This document shows positions 43,106-52,116 of a DNA stretch of 64,000 nt, piece by piece. The position numbers and the translations under genes were made by a program. The notes below the pieces were generated by a model that saw nothing but the letters and a program-made list of their open reading frames with translations, did not search any database and was not told the origin of the DNA. Each line of letters starts with the position of its first letter. Positions within the stretch are counted from its first letter, which is position 1. The DNA comes from Roseiconus lacunae (GTDB lineage: Bacteria > Planctomycetota > Planctomycetia > Pirellulales > Pirellulaceae): contig NZ_VSZO01000011.1 of NCBI RefSeq assembly GCF_008312935.1, positions 1-64,000 on the forward strand. Reading direction: 5' to 3'.

Positions 43106-43810
43106 TCAGGCGGCGCCAAATTTTTTCTTCAGGTGATCGCTATTTAAGTGCTTGATCACATCCAGTGGTTCGCAACTGTTGTCGTCCCCATAGTCGATGT
43201 CGACCCGGCCAATCGCTTTTGCGGCTTTTAGGGCCGCCTGGTGAAGTCTCTTGTTGCGTTTGCCGATTCCCATGAGCGCGGTGTTCATCGATTCGCGAAC
43301 CCACATTTGTTCGTCATGAATCCCGGCACGGATTCGATCGACCAGCGCCAGTAAGAAAGCGTCGTCCATTCCCTTGGGCTTTTTCTTCGTTAGCTCATAG
43401 ATCAGGCCGTACCCACATTGTCGACGGATCGGATCATCATGGTCAATCCATTCACATGCTAGCTCGAACGCAATCGGAGCCTTGGCAAGTGTCGCATCGC
43501 AAGACGCGAACACATGGGTGAGGTAACCTCCGCGCAGATCTTCGACCTGCCGTTCGGCTTGTTCTTTTGTAATCTTTTTTGGTTCATCGATCAGCAATCC
43601 GACGACCTTAGCGTCGTAGTAGTCCGACTTCCACAGTTGGATCGCCAACTCATGGTCGCGGCCGATTTGTTTTGCGAGCTTGCGCAACTGAGTCAGGCCG
43701 ATACCGTAGCTCTTTAGGTTGGAGTCTTTCTGCCCCCGTTTATTCCAATGGGCGATCCCACGCTCGTTGGCATTTTCCTTCAGCAGTTTGAGAACGTCGC
43801 TTTTTTTCAT
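43106..43810 (-). CDS. AlkD-like DNA alkylation repair protein
   Basis: 234 residues from ATG 43810 (MKKSDVLKLLKENAN). It is a HEAT-repeat protein of the DNA_alkylation (PF08713-type) family: YGIGLTQLRKLAKQIGRDHE, LWKSDYYDAKVVGLLI with the characteristic acidic/aromatic residues, CEWIDHDDPIRRQCGYGLIY, and WVRESMNTALMGIGKRNKRL. Members are N3/N7-alkylpurine glycosylases or DNA-binding paralogues. An open extension to 43900 overlaps a dispersed repeat and is rejected. Convergent with the SDR gene (19 bp apart). Confidence 0.88.
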   Translation of the reverse strand: MKKSDVLKLLKENANERGIAHWNKRGQKDSNLKSYGIGLTQLRKLAKQIGRDHELAIQLWKSDYYDAKVVGLLIDEPKKITKEQAERQVEDLRGGYLTHVFASCDATLAKAPIAFELACEWIDHDDPIRRQCGYGLIYELTKKKPKGMDDAFLLALVDRIRAGIHDEQMWVRESMNTALMGIGKRNKRLHQAALKAAKAIGRVDIDYGDDNSCEPLDVIKHLNSDHLKKKFGAA

Positions 43811-44263
43811 GGCGGTGTTTCGGAGCAAGGGGAACGGACTCGAAAGACGCGTCGTTGGGGACCGGAGCAAAAACCGGGGCGAACGCCCGGCGGCTGACAA
43901 AACCGGGGCGGCTGTTCAGTCACACCCGGTTGTCCATTTTGGGTTGAGCGCACGGCGTGTGAACCGCGAAGAAAGAATTACACGCAAAATTGAAAAACAT
44001 TCCAACGTCAGCGTGCCATCGACCGTCAGTTATTGAAACTCCTTGATTCCAGATTTTACCGTGTTTTACGGGATGAGAGTATCAAATTCGGAGGCCGGAA
44101 GTTGGATTGGCGCGCTCGATGCGTTATCAGATCGACCGTCCGGGGCACGATCGCAAAGGATACAACGATCGTGGCCTTCCCACCGGACCTTCGCAGGCTT
44201 CGCACGGTCGAACGAAAAACAACCGCGCTGCCTGACTGTCTCTCCTTGTTGAAGGATAAAGGA
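43811..44263. other. Divergent intergenic region (AlkD / LEPR-RTX gene)
   Basis: 453 bp. It contains dispersed repeat copy at 43873-43897 and a second short CCGGGGCGGCTG piece. The plus-strand frame of the RTX gene is open upstream to 44033 but shows no domain; it is regarded as leader. Confidence 0.4.
43873..43897 (+). repeat. Dispersed intergenic repeat copy
   Basis: Reads CCGGGGCGAACGCC then CGG and CGGCTGA, close to the copy at 5295-5320. Confidence 0.7.
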
Positions 44264-45799
44264 ATGAAACGTTTAAGCGTCCAGGCTTTGGAAAGTCGTA
44301 AATTATTGGCCGCTGATATCGGTATGGTCGACTCGACGTTGCATATCGAAGGCACGACCGGCGATGACATTGCCGAAGTTTACACGGTCGAAAGTTCTGT
44401 TGTCGTAAAACTGCAGTCGTTTGATGCCGAAGGTCAAGTGGCTCATTCGAGCGAGCAAACATTTGATGCGGCTGAGATCGATCAGATCATCTTCGAAGCC
44501 TTTGCCGGCGACGACCTGTTGGTCAATGACACGTCAATCGATTCGATCATGCGGGCCGGCGGAGGAAACGATGTCGTGATGGGAGGATCCGGAAACGATA
44601 TCTTGGTCGCCGGAGCTGGGTCAGATACTTTGCTCGGCGGTGGTGGTGATGACATCCTTCTCGGCGGGACCGGCGAAAACGTTGTAATCGACTCCGAACC
44701 GGGAGCGGACGCAGAGGCCGATGGCGACCAACCGGTTGCCGATTCCGGCTCAGACACCGATGCAGAAAACAATACCGATGATTCGGCACCTATCGCCGAA
44801 GATGGCACCGCCGTCGATGACACAAGCGATACGCCTCCGACGGCAGGTGAACCGGTGACCGAGGATGAGTCAAGTAGTGAATCGGACGCCGACGAAACGC
44901 CCGTCGATATTCTTGACGACACCGTGACCGATGGTCAGGCCTGTGGCGACAACGCCGCGACGACGCCGACCGAGGAGGTGACCGATGACGGAGTGATCGA
45001 TGATGCGGTTTCCGACACTGTCGCCGACGCTGACGTCGAATTCGAAGCCGACCCGATCGATGAACCGGCCATTGATGAACCGGCCATTGATGAACCTGTC
45101 GCCGAGGCCGTTGAGCAGGCTGTCACCGAACCCGGAGATGAAACCGACTCGGAGGCTCTCGGCGATTCGGTCGTTGTCGATGATGCAGCGGTTGTCGAGG
45201 AATTGGTCGCTGAAGACGATGCCGTCATGGTCGAAACCACCGACGACGCTGCCGATGAAACACTGACATTAACCGAGGATCAAACGCCCGTTGCCGAAAC
45301 CGTCGAAGACTTGATCGATCAAAGTGCGATTGATGTTGACGACGCGAACGCAGGCGAAGCTGATACACCGGTCCAAGAAGCCATCGGTGACGAAGCTGTC
45401 GTTGACGAAAGCACCGAAACGGTTAACGAAGATCAGGCCGAAACCATAGGTGAAACCATCGACCAGCCGACCGCGGTGGATGACACCAGCGGTGAAAGCG
45501 TCGATGAAACCAACGAAGAAATGGTCCCTCCGCCGAGCGATAACCTCGATCAACCCGAAGCTGAAACCGGCGCAACGGTCGGTAATGACACTGAGGACCC
45601 GCAAGACGAAACCATGAACTCCGACGATTCAAGCGCGCCCGTCGGCCAAACCGAGGATGAAAGCGACGATGACGTGATCTTCGGCGGAGCGGGGAACGAT
45701 TGGATCTTTGGCGAAGGTGGTGATGACACCGTCTTCGGAGGTGATTCGCCACTTAGCGAAGACGCGTTGGCGGCGCTACTTGCCGACCGCCTCGCCTAA
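44264..45799 (+). CDS. LEPR-XLL-type surface protein with split RTX-like repeats
   Basis: 511 residues from ATG 44264. The N-terminus MKRLSVQALESRKLLAAD fits the planctomycete LEPR-XLL motif (here Leu-Glu-Ser-Arg-Lys-Leu-Leu), found at the start of large exported proteins. Residues 90-140 carry RTX-type calcium-binding repeats (GGGNDVVMGGSGNDILVAG, then GSDTLLGGGGDDILLGG). About 330 residues of extremely acidic Asp/Glu/Thr/Val/Ala sequence follow, including three DEPAI-type units. A second short RTX block (DDDVIFGGAGNDWIFGEG, then GDDTVFGG) lies just before the C-terminus. It is probably a calcium-binding secreted or wall-associated protein. A likely terminator follows. Confidence 0.85.
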   Translation: MKRLSVQALESRKLLAADIGMVDSTLHIEGTTGDDIAEVYTVESSVVVKLQSFDAEGQVAHSSEQTFDAAEIDQIIFEAFAGDDLLVNDTSIDSIMRAGGGNDVVMGGSGNDILVAGAGSDTLLGGGGDDILLGGTGENVVIDSEPGADAEADGDQPVADSGSDTDAENNTDDSAPIAEDGTAVDDTSDTPPTAGEPVTEDESSSESDADETPVDILDDTVTDGQACGDNAATTPTEEVTDDGVIDDAVSDTVADADVEFEADPIDEPAIDEPAIDEPVAEAVEQAVTEPGDETDSEALGDSVVVDDAAVVEELVAEDDAVMVETTDDAADETLTLTEDQTPVAETVEDLIDQSAIDVDDANAGEADTPVQEAIGDEAVVDESTETVNEDQAETIGETIDQPTAVDDTSGESVDETNEEMVPPPSDNLDQPEAETGATVGNDTEDPQDETMNSDDSSAPVGQTEDESDDDVIFGGAGNDWIFGEGGDDTVFGGDSPLSEDALAALLADRLA

Positions 45800-45827
45800 G
45801 ACGCTTTGCGTGTCTTCACTGTTTTTT
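45798..45827 (+). terminator. Probable terminator of the LEPR/RTX gene
   Basis: A short bulged stem (AAGAC-GC / GC-GT-GTCTT, 45798-45816) starts at the stop codon and is followed after CAC-TG by a run of six T (45822-45827). Confidence 0.5.
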
Positions 45828-45849
45828 GCTGGCACGGCAGGGAAGCCGA

Positions 45850-46995
45850 TTATGCCGGATCGTACGCGCCGCTACCCAAGCCGGGGCCGCGTGGAATGAA
45901 GTGACACATCAAGATCCCAAGGAAGTACAAGAACATCAATGGGATTGCTAACGCGACCATGCTGGTCACATCCGCAGGCGTCAGGATCATCGATAGAAAA
46001 AAGATCACCAAAATAGCGATCCGCCAGCTACCCACATATGCGGCCGTTTCGATCAACCCGATCCGTTGAAGGAACAACATCACCAGAGGCAATTGAAATG
46101 CCAAGCCGAAACCGAGCGGCAATAACAACACAAAATTGATGTAGTGTGTCAGGCGCGGTTCCATTTCCACATCCATGCTACCGTTGAACGCCAACAAGAA
46201 ATTCAGCACATAGTGCAGCACGAGAAAGAATGCTAACACGACTCCGCTGACAAAAAGTGTGACGCTGACTGGCAGGTAGATATAAACGTATTTGCGTTCA
46301 TGTTGATGAAGGCCGGCCGCGATGAATTGCCACAGGAAATAGAACACCGCCGGTGACGAGATCACCGCCCCGACGATCAGACCCGCCTTCACCCAAATCA
46401 TAAACGACTCTTCCACCTTCAGCGTGGTCAATCCAGTCGTATCTCGAATCAATTGCACCTTCGGGAGCAACTGTTCGGGGCTGGGCAGCGAATGAAGCAG
46501 GGCGCTCAAATCGCTTGGATCGACGATTTGACCGTCGGCGACTTGAACTGTTTTCAACGTGTCGTCTTTGACAGATTCTGTTTTGGTTTTGTTTTTGTCA
46601 CCGTCGGATTGGTTCGTTTGTGGATCGGCCGGCGGTGGGGTGACGATCGGAGACGCTGGGGTTTGGAACTCACGAGGAATCTCGTAGACAACTTGCCACT
46701 TCAGCGACTGCTTGATCATCGTCGGCAGTAGCGCCTTGACTTTGGGATCATCGAGGTCTTCGTAACCAAGCATGGCCAGGTTCTTCTTGGCGTTGAAATC
46801 CAAGATTGCTTCTTTGAGCGGTTCGGAAACGTAGCGGACCACCTTGTTTGCGACGGTCAAACCGATTCCTAGCCCGATCGCTAACGCAAGGATTGCCCGG
46901 ATCAGACAATGGCGTAATTCTTCGAGGTGCTCGCCGAAAGTCATCGTCGAGTTATCGAACAGGTCATCCTGATTGCGGCTTCCTCGATTCGTCAT
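45850..46995 (-). CDS. tatC: Sec-independent translocase TatC, enlarged
   Basis: 381 residues; typical TatC proteins are about 250. The N-terminal signature TMTFGEHLEELRHCLIRAIL and TM1 are standard, and the remaining five spans follow from MIWVKAGLIVGAVISSPAVF onward, with the FYFLWQFIAAGLHQHERKYV and PLGFGLAFQLPLVMLFL segments of TatC. Between TM1 and TM2 the first periplasmic loop is expanded to about 150 residues, partly low complexity (PASPIVTPPPADPQTNQSDG, Lys/Thr-rich) and rich in charged residues. TatC forms the core receptor for twin-arginine signal peptides. No tatA/B gene is adjacent. ATG 46995 is taken; 47022 is possible. Confidence 0.93.
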   Translation of the reverse strand: MTNRGSRNQDDLFDNSTMTFGEHLEELRHCLIRAILALAIGLGIGLTVANKVVRYVSEPLKEAILDFNAKKNLAMLGYEDLDDPKVKALLPTMIKQSLKWQVVYEIPREFQTPASPIVTPPPADPQTNQSDGDKNKTKTESVKDDTLKTVQVADGQIVDPSDLSALLHSLPSPEQLLPKVQLIRDTTGLTTLKVEESFMIWVKAGLIVGAVISSPAVFYFLWQFIAAGLHQHERKYVYIYLPVSVTLFVSGVVLAFFLVLHYVLNFLLAFNGSMDVEMEPRLTHYINFVLLLPLGFGLAFQLPLVMLFLQRIGLIETAAYVGSWRIAILVIFFLSMILTPADVTSMVALAIPLMFLYFLGILMCHFIPRGPGLGSGAYDPA

Positions 46996-47461
46996 GTTGG
47001 AATGTTTGGCGGCGGAGTCCACGGCGATTCAACCTCTGGCGGGGAATGACTTTGTCTCTTTAACAGACTCGGTCGGGAAGCGATCGATTGAGAAACGATG
47101 CGTTCGAGTGATGGAACGAAAACAATGGTTAACCAAAGTCACCCACGGCAGTTTCCTGACCGAACCTGGCGTTCATCCAGAACATTAACGCTGAACACGG
47201 GATCGATGTAGAACGCTGGTCCGGGGCCGGGTGACGGAAATTGAACTGCCAGATAGAATGCCACGGCGGAGGGGGTCGGCGTGACAGCTAGCAGCCTAAG
47301 CAAACGTCTGTAATAGAGCAGACGCTCCGAGAGCACGACCGGCGTCCGACGACTGCGTTAGACCCGACCGTGAGGATCGCTTCACCTACATTAAAACCAA
47401 ACAAGCACTGGTTTGTCACCAGTGAATGTCATTTTTCACGACCATTCTCCGATTTTCAAAC
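46996..47461. other. Divergent intergenic region (tatC / manA)
   Basis: 466 bp without a recognisable gene. A short AACGTCTGTAATAG...CAGACGCT inverted repeat lies near 47303-47328. Confidence 0.35.
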
Positions 47462-48445
47462 ATGACGCACGCTGACGCCTATCCCCTGCGATTTCGCCCG
47501 TTGATCAAGCAGACGATCTGGGGCGGTTCGAAACTCGGGACCATGCTAGGAAAACCCATCGGAGGCAACGGCAATGACGCCGAAAGCTGGGAGATCGTTG
47601 ACCACGGGAACGACCAAAGTGTACTCGAAAGCGGACCACTCGCTGGCAAAACACTGGCCGAGCTGATCGCGGACGACCCGGTTTGGCTGTTGGGGAGCAA
47701 GCATTCCCAGTCAAAGAACCAATTTCCACTGTTGCTGAAGTATTTGGATTGCAATCGTGTCCTTTCGGTACAAGTCCATCCCGATGACGCTTACGGGGCC
47801 ACCATGCCGGTGCCCGATCTTGGCAAGACAGAAGCCTGGTATGTTGTCGATGCCGATCCTGGTGCGGTGATCTACGCCGGGTTGAAAGCGGGCGTCGACC
47901 GCGGACAGCTCGCCGAGGCCGTCCGCGCCGGCGAAACCGAACGCGTCCTGCACTCGTTTGCTCCCGATCCCGGGGACTGTGTTTTCATTCCGGCCGGCAC
48001 CGTGCATGCCTTAGGAGCTGGGTTGGTGATCGCAGAAATACAGCAATCGAGTGACACCACATTTCGACTTTTTGATTGGAATCGTGTCGGTGCCGATGGC
48101 CAACCTAGGCCGCTTCACATTGAGCAATCCCTTGATGTCACGGACTATGAAAGTGGGCCCGTGCCGGCGAGGAAAAGCCACAAGAGTCAGTCCGGATGGC
48201 AAACGTTGGTGCAGTGTGACAAATTCACGCTTGATGCTTTGGAGGCGGGCAGCGATTCCGTCGGCGGGGACGAGCACTTTCACATTTTGACCGTACCTAG
48301 GGGCTCGGCCACGCTCCAAGCAGGCAATGACACAATCAAACTCGCGCGTGGCCAATCGGTGTTGTTACCGGCAGCAATCGAGACATGTCGAGTCACGGTC
48401 GAGAGCGGGGCAACTGTCCTGCATGCGGGGCCACCGTCGGAGTAG
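47462..48445 (+). CDS. manA: Mannose-6-phosphate isomerase, class I
   Basis: 327 residues of the short (Bacillus-like) phosphomannose isomerase type, interconverting fructose-6-phosphate and mannose-6-phosphate for GDP-mannose and glycan synthesis. Seen: N-terminal LRFRPLIKQTIWGGSKLG, WEIVDHGNDQSVL, the zinc-site motif VLSVQVHPDDAYG, GKTEAWYVVDADPGAVIYAG with the catalytic-site Glu, and FIPAGTVHALGAGLVIAEIQ with the second zinc His. ATG 47462 (MTHADAYPL) is preferred; the 47426 start lacks conserved residues. It is a single gene followed by two small GCGACTGA-loop hairpins. Confidence 0.9.
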   Translation: MTHADAYPLRFRPLIKQTIWGGSKLGTMLGKPIGGNGNDAESWEIVDHGNDQSVLESGPLAGKTLAELIADDPVWLLGSKHSQSKNQFPLLLKYLDCNRVLSVQVHPDDAYGATMPVPDLGKTEAWYVVDADPGAVIYAGLKAGVDRGQLAEAVRAGETERVLHSFAPDPGDCVFIPAGTVHALGAGLVIAEIQQSSDTTFRLFDWNRVGADGQPRPLHIEQSLDVTDYESGPVPARKSHKSQSGWQTLVQCDKFTLDALEAGSDSVGGDEHFHILTVPRGSATLQAGNDTIKLARGQSVLLPAAIETCRVTVESGATVLHAGPPSE

Positions 48446-48527
48446 CCACCGAGTGCGACTGAGTGGCGCTCGGATTGTCGTTTATCGGATCGCTCCGCGT
48501 GCACCGCCCAATGCGACTGATTGGGCG
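48446..48527. repeat. Two adjacent hairpins with shared loop sequence
   Basis: The first hairpin is GCCAC...GTGGC (48446-48468) and the second CGCCCAAT...ATTGGGCG (48505-48527). Both contain TGCGACTGA in the loop. They lie just past manA and might act at its 3' end, but neither has a T-run. Confidence 0.55.
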
Positions 48528-48576
48528 CGGTGTATTAGCCTAGCCAACAACCGGTGTATCCGGTGACTGCGCCGAA

Positions 48577-48602
48577 ACCGTGGCTAACACCATTCGGCTG
48601 AT
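48577..48602 (+). repeat. Dispersed intergenic repeat copy
   Basis: Reads CCGTGGCTAACACC then ATT and CGGCTGAT, matching the family consensus. Confidence 0.7.
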
Positions 48603-48675
48603 CTGCGTTGCAGACGTGAATGTAACACTCGCCCGCGCCGGGACTGAATTCCCGACGTGGGATGCAATGTGTCGA

Positions 48676-49896
48676 TCAGTCGAGCTCGTCGGTGAGGACA
48701 AACTCGTGATGGGGCACCTCGCTCTTAACACCGTTGGGTGTCATCACCGCTTGATAAACTCGGTAGTCGATCGATTCGGTGATTGAACGAACCGAACCAT
48801 CGGCCATGCAAGTGTTGACCAAGCCCGGGTGCATTGATGATGGACGAGCCAATTGTCGGCAATTGGTATAATCCATTTCCATCACGTCAACTCGATCGGC
48901 TGCGGCGCTCGATGCTCCGCCATTGATTTTGTGGACCGGAGCGACGGCGGGATAGGTCCCGATGCCGGCGTCGTCTTCGAGATGCCAGATCATACCGGTG
49001 GTGAATTTGCCGCGTAGCATGGCCTGCAGCATCGTCGGTGCGCCGCTGCTGCTTGCATTGGTCCAGTTCAGGTTGCCCGAGGCATCAAAGTCTTGCAAGT
49101 CGGCCGGCGTTAAGTAGCCAGGCGCGAACCACGCTTCGGCTTGAACGTTCTCACCAAACATGGCCGTGTTCGTTTTGCCGTCACGGATATCTTCGAGCGT
49201 CATCTCTCCGCCGACGGTAAATCCTCCGGCAGGTGTCCCGACGTAGCCAAGATTAAACAGGCCATTGCTTTTGTCTTCCGAGCGTGCGAACACGGCTGCG
49301 GCACCGGACGTCGTGTAGTTGTCGATCGCGTTGGCAATGAAGGACCCTGGCGTCGAGCTTCCTTTGCCGTTGACGAAACCTGAATCAGTCGAGCCGGTGT
49401 TCATGACGTAGGTATTGAATCCGCGCGGACCGTTCTCAACGGTGCTGCTTGGGCATCGCAGAACCGAAAGCGTTGGCCCCGACAGATCGCTGTAGCTGGA
49501 CCCGGTTGCATCAATAATGGGGTACTTCGCTTGTTGCCAACGGTCGGCAAGAGGCTGATTGTCGAGGTAGGCAAGCAATGGAACCGCGTAGCCACCGATC
49601 TTGACGTGCGGTGGCACGGGACTTGGGGAACCGGAATCATCGGCCGGATCGGGAAGACCTGCTCCGGCAAAATCAAACACGCCGTAGGACGTGATGTAGC
49701 TCGGCAGGCGTTTCTTTGAGGTGTGAAAATTGATCGTGGCTAAGCCGAGTTGTCGCATGTTGTTTTGACAACTGGCATTTCGCATCGCTTCGCGCGCCGC
49801 CTGGACTGCCGGAAGCAGCAACCCGACCAAAATTCCGATGATCGCGATCACGACCAACAATTCGACCAACGTAAAACCAAGTCTTTGACGTTTCAT
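48676..49896 (-). CDS. DUF1559 domain-containing pseudopilin-like protein, second copy
   Basis: 406 residues. The prepilin leader is at the extreme N-terminus ([20 protein letters not shown] followed by [17 protein letters not shown]). The mature part has the family start [20 protein letters not shown] and the C-terminal [20 protein letters not shown] motif. It is a paralogue of the gene at 316-1551 but clearly diverged after the leader. Expected to be exported through a type II/IV pilus-like route; function is unknown. Divergent from the cysteine-desulfurase-like gene. Confidence 0.92.
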   Translation of the reverse strand: MKRQRLGFTLVELLVVIAIIGILVGLLLPAVQAAREAMRNASCQNNMRQLGLATINFHTSKKRLPSYITSYGVFDFAGAGLPDPADDSGSPSPVPPHVKIGGYAVPLLAYLDNQPLADRWQQAKYPIIDATGSSYSDLSGPTLSVLRCPSSTVENGPRGFNTYVMNTGSTDSGFVNGKGSSTPGSFIANAIDNYTTSGAAAVFARSEDKSNGLFNLGYVGTPAGGFTVGGEMTLEDIRDGKTNTAMFGENVQAEAWFAPGYLTPADLQDFDASGNLNWTNASSSGAPTMLQAMLRGKFTTGMIWHLEDDAGIGTYPAVAPVHKINGGASSAAADRVDVMEMDYTNCRQLARPSSMHPGLVNTCMADGSVRSITESIDYRVYQAVMTPNGVKSEVPHHEFVLTDELD

Positions 49897-50305
49897 TTGC
49901 TCGCACTCCGGACAAAAAGAAGAGAAGAGACCGCAACCCGATCATCAGGTCGATGCATGCGCGAACTCGTCGTCACACTGGCACTTTTTTGTTACGTCGG
50001 CATCCATTTTCCTTCACGGCCGCCATTATCGCCGTAAAAACGCTTTCTTGCAAATAAGAAATACGACACCTCTGATCCCGCCCGAATGTGGGGGCTCTTG
50101 GCAATTTAACCAGAAATGCGAAGCTGTAGGAATCACGGAAAAGTCATCCGACTTTCACGCCAAGGGTGTTGCGGCGAAGATTTTCGCCGTCGAGCGACTA
50201 TTCTGTCCTGTTCATCAATCCTGTTCATCAATCCTGTTCAGTCCGGGGATTTGACCTCGTACCATCCCGCAGCTTCGCAACTCATCACTGGGACCCGCGA
50301 TCGGA
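49897..50305. other. Divergent intergenic region with a short tandem repeat
   Basis: 409 bp. The only structure seen is a 13-bp tandem repeat at 50206-50241. No gene is recognised. Confidence 0.4.
50206..50241. repeat. 13-bp tandem repeat (2.8 copies)
   Basis: TCCTGTTCATCAA is present twice, then a partial TCCTGTTCAG, about 65 bp before the desulfurase-like start. Confidence 0.85.
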
Positions 50306-51427
50306 GTGTCACTGCTATACCTAGATTATAATCGGACAACGCCTTTGGCCCCGTCGGTGCTAGAGGCGATGCAGCCGTATTGGTCGACGCATTATTTGCT
50401 TCCCGGCCAGCAGCACGCCCACGCCCACGCGGTCAGTGAGGCTTTGGAAAACGCACGCGAGTCGATCGCCGCGATGGCAGGTTGTGAGTCGTTTGAAATT
50501 GTTTTTACCAGCGGCGGCACCGAAGCGAATAATTTGGCGATTCTGGGGGCGGTCGGTGTGGCCGAACCCGGGCACTTACTCGTCAGTGAGATCGAGCACG
50601 AATCTGTACTTGGCCCGATTAAAGGGCTCGCCCAACGCGACCCGCGTTGGCAGGTTGAGGTGATCCCGTGTCGCCCCTGTGGAACGATCGACCCCAGTGT
50701 GGTCGAGTCGATGCTGCGTTCAGACACTCGATTGGTTTGTGTCCAAGGTGCCAATGCGGTCCTGGGGACGATTCAGCCGGTGCGTGAAGTTGCTGATCGT
50801 TGTCATAATCACGGCGTGCGACTTCATTGCGACGCGACCCAGATGTTTGGCAAAGTTCCGGTCGATATTAAATCGCTGCGCGCCGACACGGCCGCGATCA
50901 GCGGGCACAAGTTCTATGGTCCCAAAGGTTCTGGCGCGGTCTATATCCGCCGCGGACTTAAATTGGATCCGATTACCTTCGGGGAACCTCGGGAGATGGG
51001 CCTGCGTCCCGGGGCGGAAAATGTCCCGGCTTGCATTGGGCTTGGGGCTGCGGCCAGTTTGGCCGAGCGGTTCTGTTCAAGTCCAAGCGATCAGCTTGCC
51101 GGTCTTCGTGATCAACTAATACAACGCCTGTACGAATTGATGGGCGATCCGCCGATTGTGCTCTGTGAAACGACCGAACGCCTGCCCAATACGGTCGCAT
51201 TGGAATTGCCCGGCGACGCCCGGCGATTGGCCGAATCCTCGCGAGAGTTGGCCATCGCGTCAGCACAAACCAGTTCACCGCCGGATGAGTTCACCCGAAG
51301 CCTTCGGGCGATCGGGCGAAGTGAATCAGAAATCGGACGTACGATTCGAGTTTCCGTTGGCTGGACGACCAGTCGCGAACAAGTCGATCGCGCGGCCGAA
51401 TTGATTGCCACCGCCTACGACTGTTGA
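50306..51427 (+). CDS. Cysteine-desulfurase-like class V aminotransferase lacking the catalytic Cys
   Basis: 373 residues beginning at GTG (LLYLDYNRTTPLAPSVLEAM). It has the NifS/IscS fold-type I scaffold: FTSGGTEANNLAILGAV, the PLP-stacking and Asp segment RLHCDATQMFGKVPVDI, and the Schiff-base lysine in ISGHKFYGPKGSGAVY. In IscS the mobile loop carrying the sulfur-acceptor cysteine reads SSGSACTS; the aligned stretch here is IASAQTSSPPDEF, two residues shorter and without Cys. Downstream SLRAIGRSESEIGRTIRVSV keeps the family pattern. So PLP chemistry is plausible but classical persulfide formation is not. It may be a selenocysteine-lyase-like or other PLP enzyme. Confidence 0.85.
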   Translation: MSLLYLDYNRTTPLAPSVLEAMQPYWSTHYLLPGQQHAHAHAVSEALENARESIAAMAGCESFEIVFTSGGTEANNLAILGAVGVAEPGHLLVSEIEHESVLGPIKGLAQRDPRWQVEVIPCRPCGTIDPSVVESMLRSDTRLVCVQGANAVLGTIQPVREVADRCHNHGVRLHCDATQMFGKVPVDIKSLRADTAAISGHKFYGPKGSGAVYIRRGLKLDPITFGEPREMGLRPGAENVPACIGLGAAASLAERFCSSPSDQLAGLRDQLIQRLYELMGDPPIVLCETTERLPNTVALELPGDARRLAESSRELAIASAQTSSPPDEFTRSLRAIGRSESEIGRTIRVSVGWTTSREQVDRAAELIATAYDC

Positions 51428-51473
51428 ATTGTTCGGCTGTCAATCAATACAAGCAGGTGCTTGGGGCATAACG

Positions 51474-51497
51474 GCCGTGGCTAACGCGAGTCGGCTA
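51474..51497 (+). repeat. Dispersed intergenic repeat copy
   Basis: Reads GCCGTGGCTAACGCG then AGT and CGGCT, a variant of the consensus. Confidence 0.6.
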
Positions 51498-51549
51498 GGC
51501 CTAACTTTAGAAGTTGGCGAAACACTCGGTTTGAATTGGGGACGAAGCA

Positions 51550-52116
51550 TCATGTGAGCGTTTCGTTGGGGCGGCAGTCGTCTCCTTCGGGAATGCCGAC
51601 CTCCAGTTCCGGGCCGACTTCCAGCTCGGGGGTCAAAACTGGCGAGGCGTCGATATCGCGAGCGTCCATCAACTCCACGATTCGGTCAAGCGATTTGCTT
51701 AGTTCGAGACGTTCTTGCTCGTCTAGCGACTCGAGTCGCGCCAGAAACTGTTCGTGCAGCGGTTGCGGCAGGTTGTCGAGTCGGTTCCATCCCTGGTCGG
51801 TCAGTTCAACGCAGACTTTGCGGCGATCCCTTGCCGCACGCTCACGCTTGATGTAGCCGGCTTTCTCGAGTCGATCCAGAATTCGCGAGACCGTGGGGGC
51901 AGACAGTTGGACCGTTTCGGCGATGCTGGCGACGGTGGTTTCTTTCTCTCGTGGGGCTTCTGCGATTGAACGCAGGCACAGCATCTGCGGAACGCTGACT
52001 CCTGCTTGTCGGCCGACGTACCGCGAGTGTTCGGAGGTTCTCCGGATGATCCGGCGAATCGCTCGCAAAATGTGAAACCCGATTGGTTCGTCTTTATTCA
52101 CAGAACCCGCCGTCAC
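51550..52116 (-). CDS. MarR family transcriptional regulator
   Basis: 188 residues. Winged helix in the middle: LCLRSIAEAPREKETTVASI, AETVQLSAPTVSRILDRLEK (recognition helix) and AGYIKRERAARDRRKVCVEL (wing with the Asp-Arg-Arg signature). N- and C-terminal helices provide dimerisation. The C-terminal tail has an in-frame near-duplicate ELEVGPELEVG. The target is unknown; it is convergent with the desulfurase-like gene and well upstream of the ureide-type operon on the opposite strand, so regulation of that operon is possible but unproven. Confidence 0.92.
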   Translation of the reverse strand: MTAGSVNKDEPIGFHILRAIRRIIRRTSEHSRYVGRQAGVSVPQMLCLRSIAEAPREKETTVASIAETVQLSAPTVSRILDRLEKAGYIKRERAARDRRKVCVELTDQGWNRLDNLPQPLHEQFLARLESLDEQERLELSKSLDRIVELMDARDIDASPVLTPELEVGPELEVGIPEGDDCRPNETLT

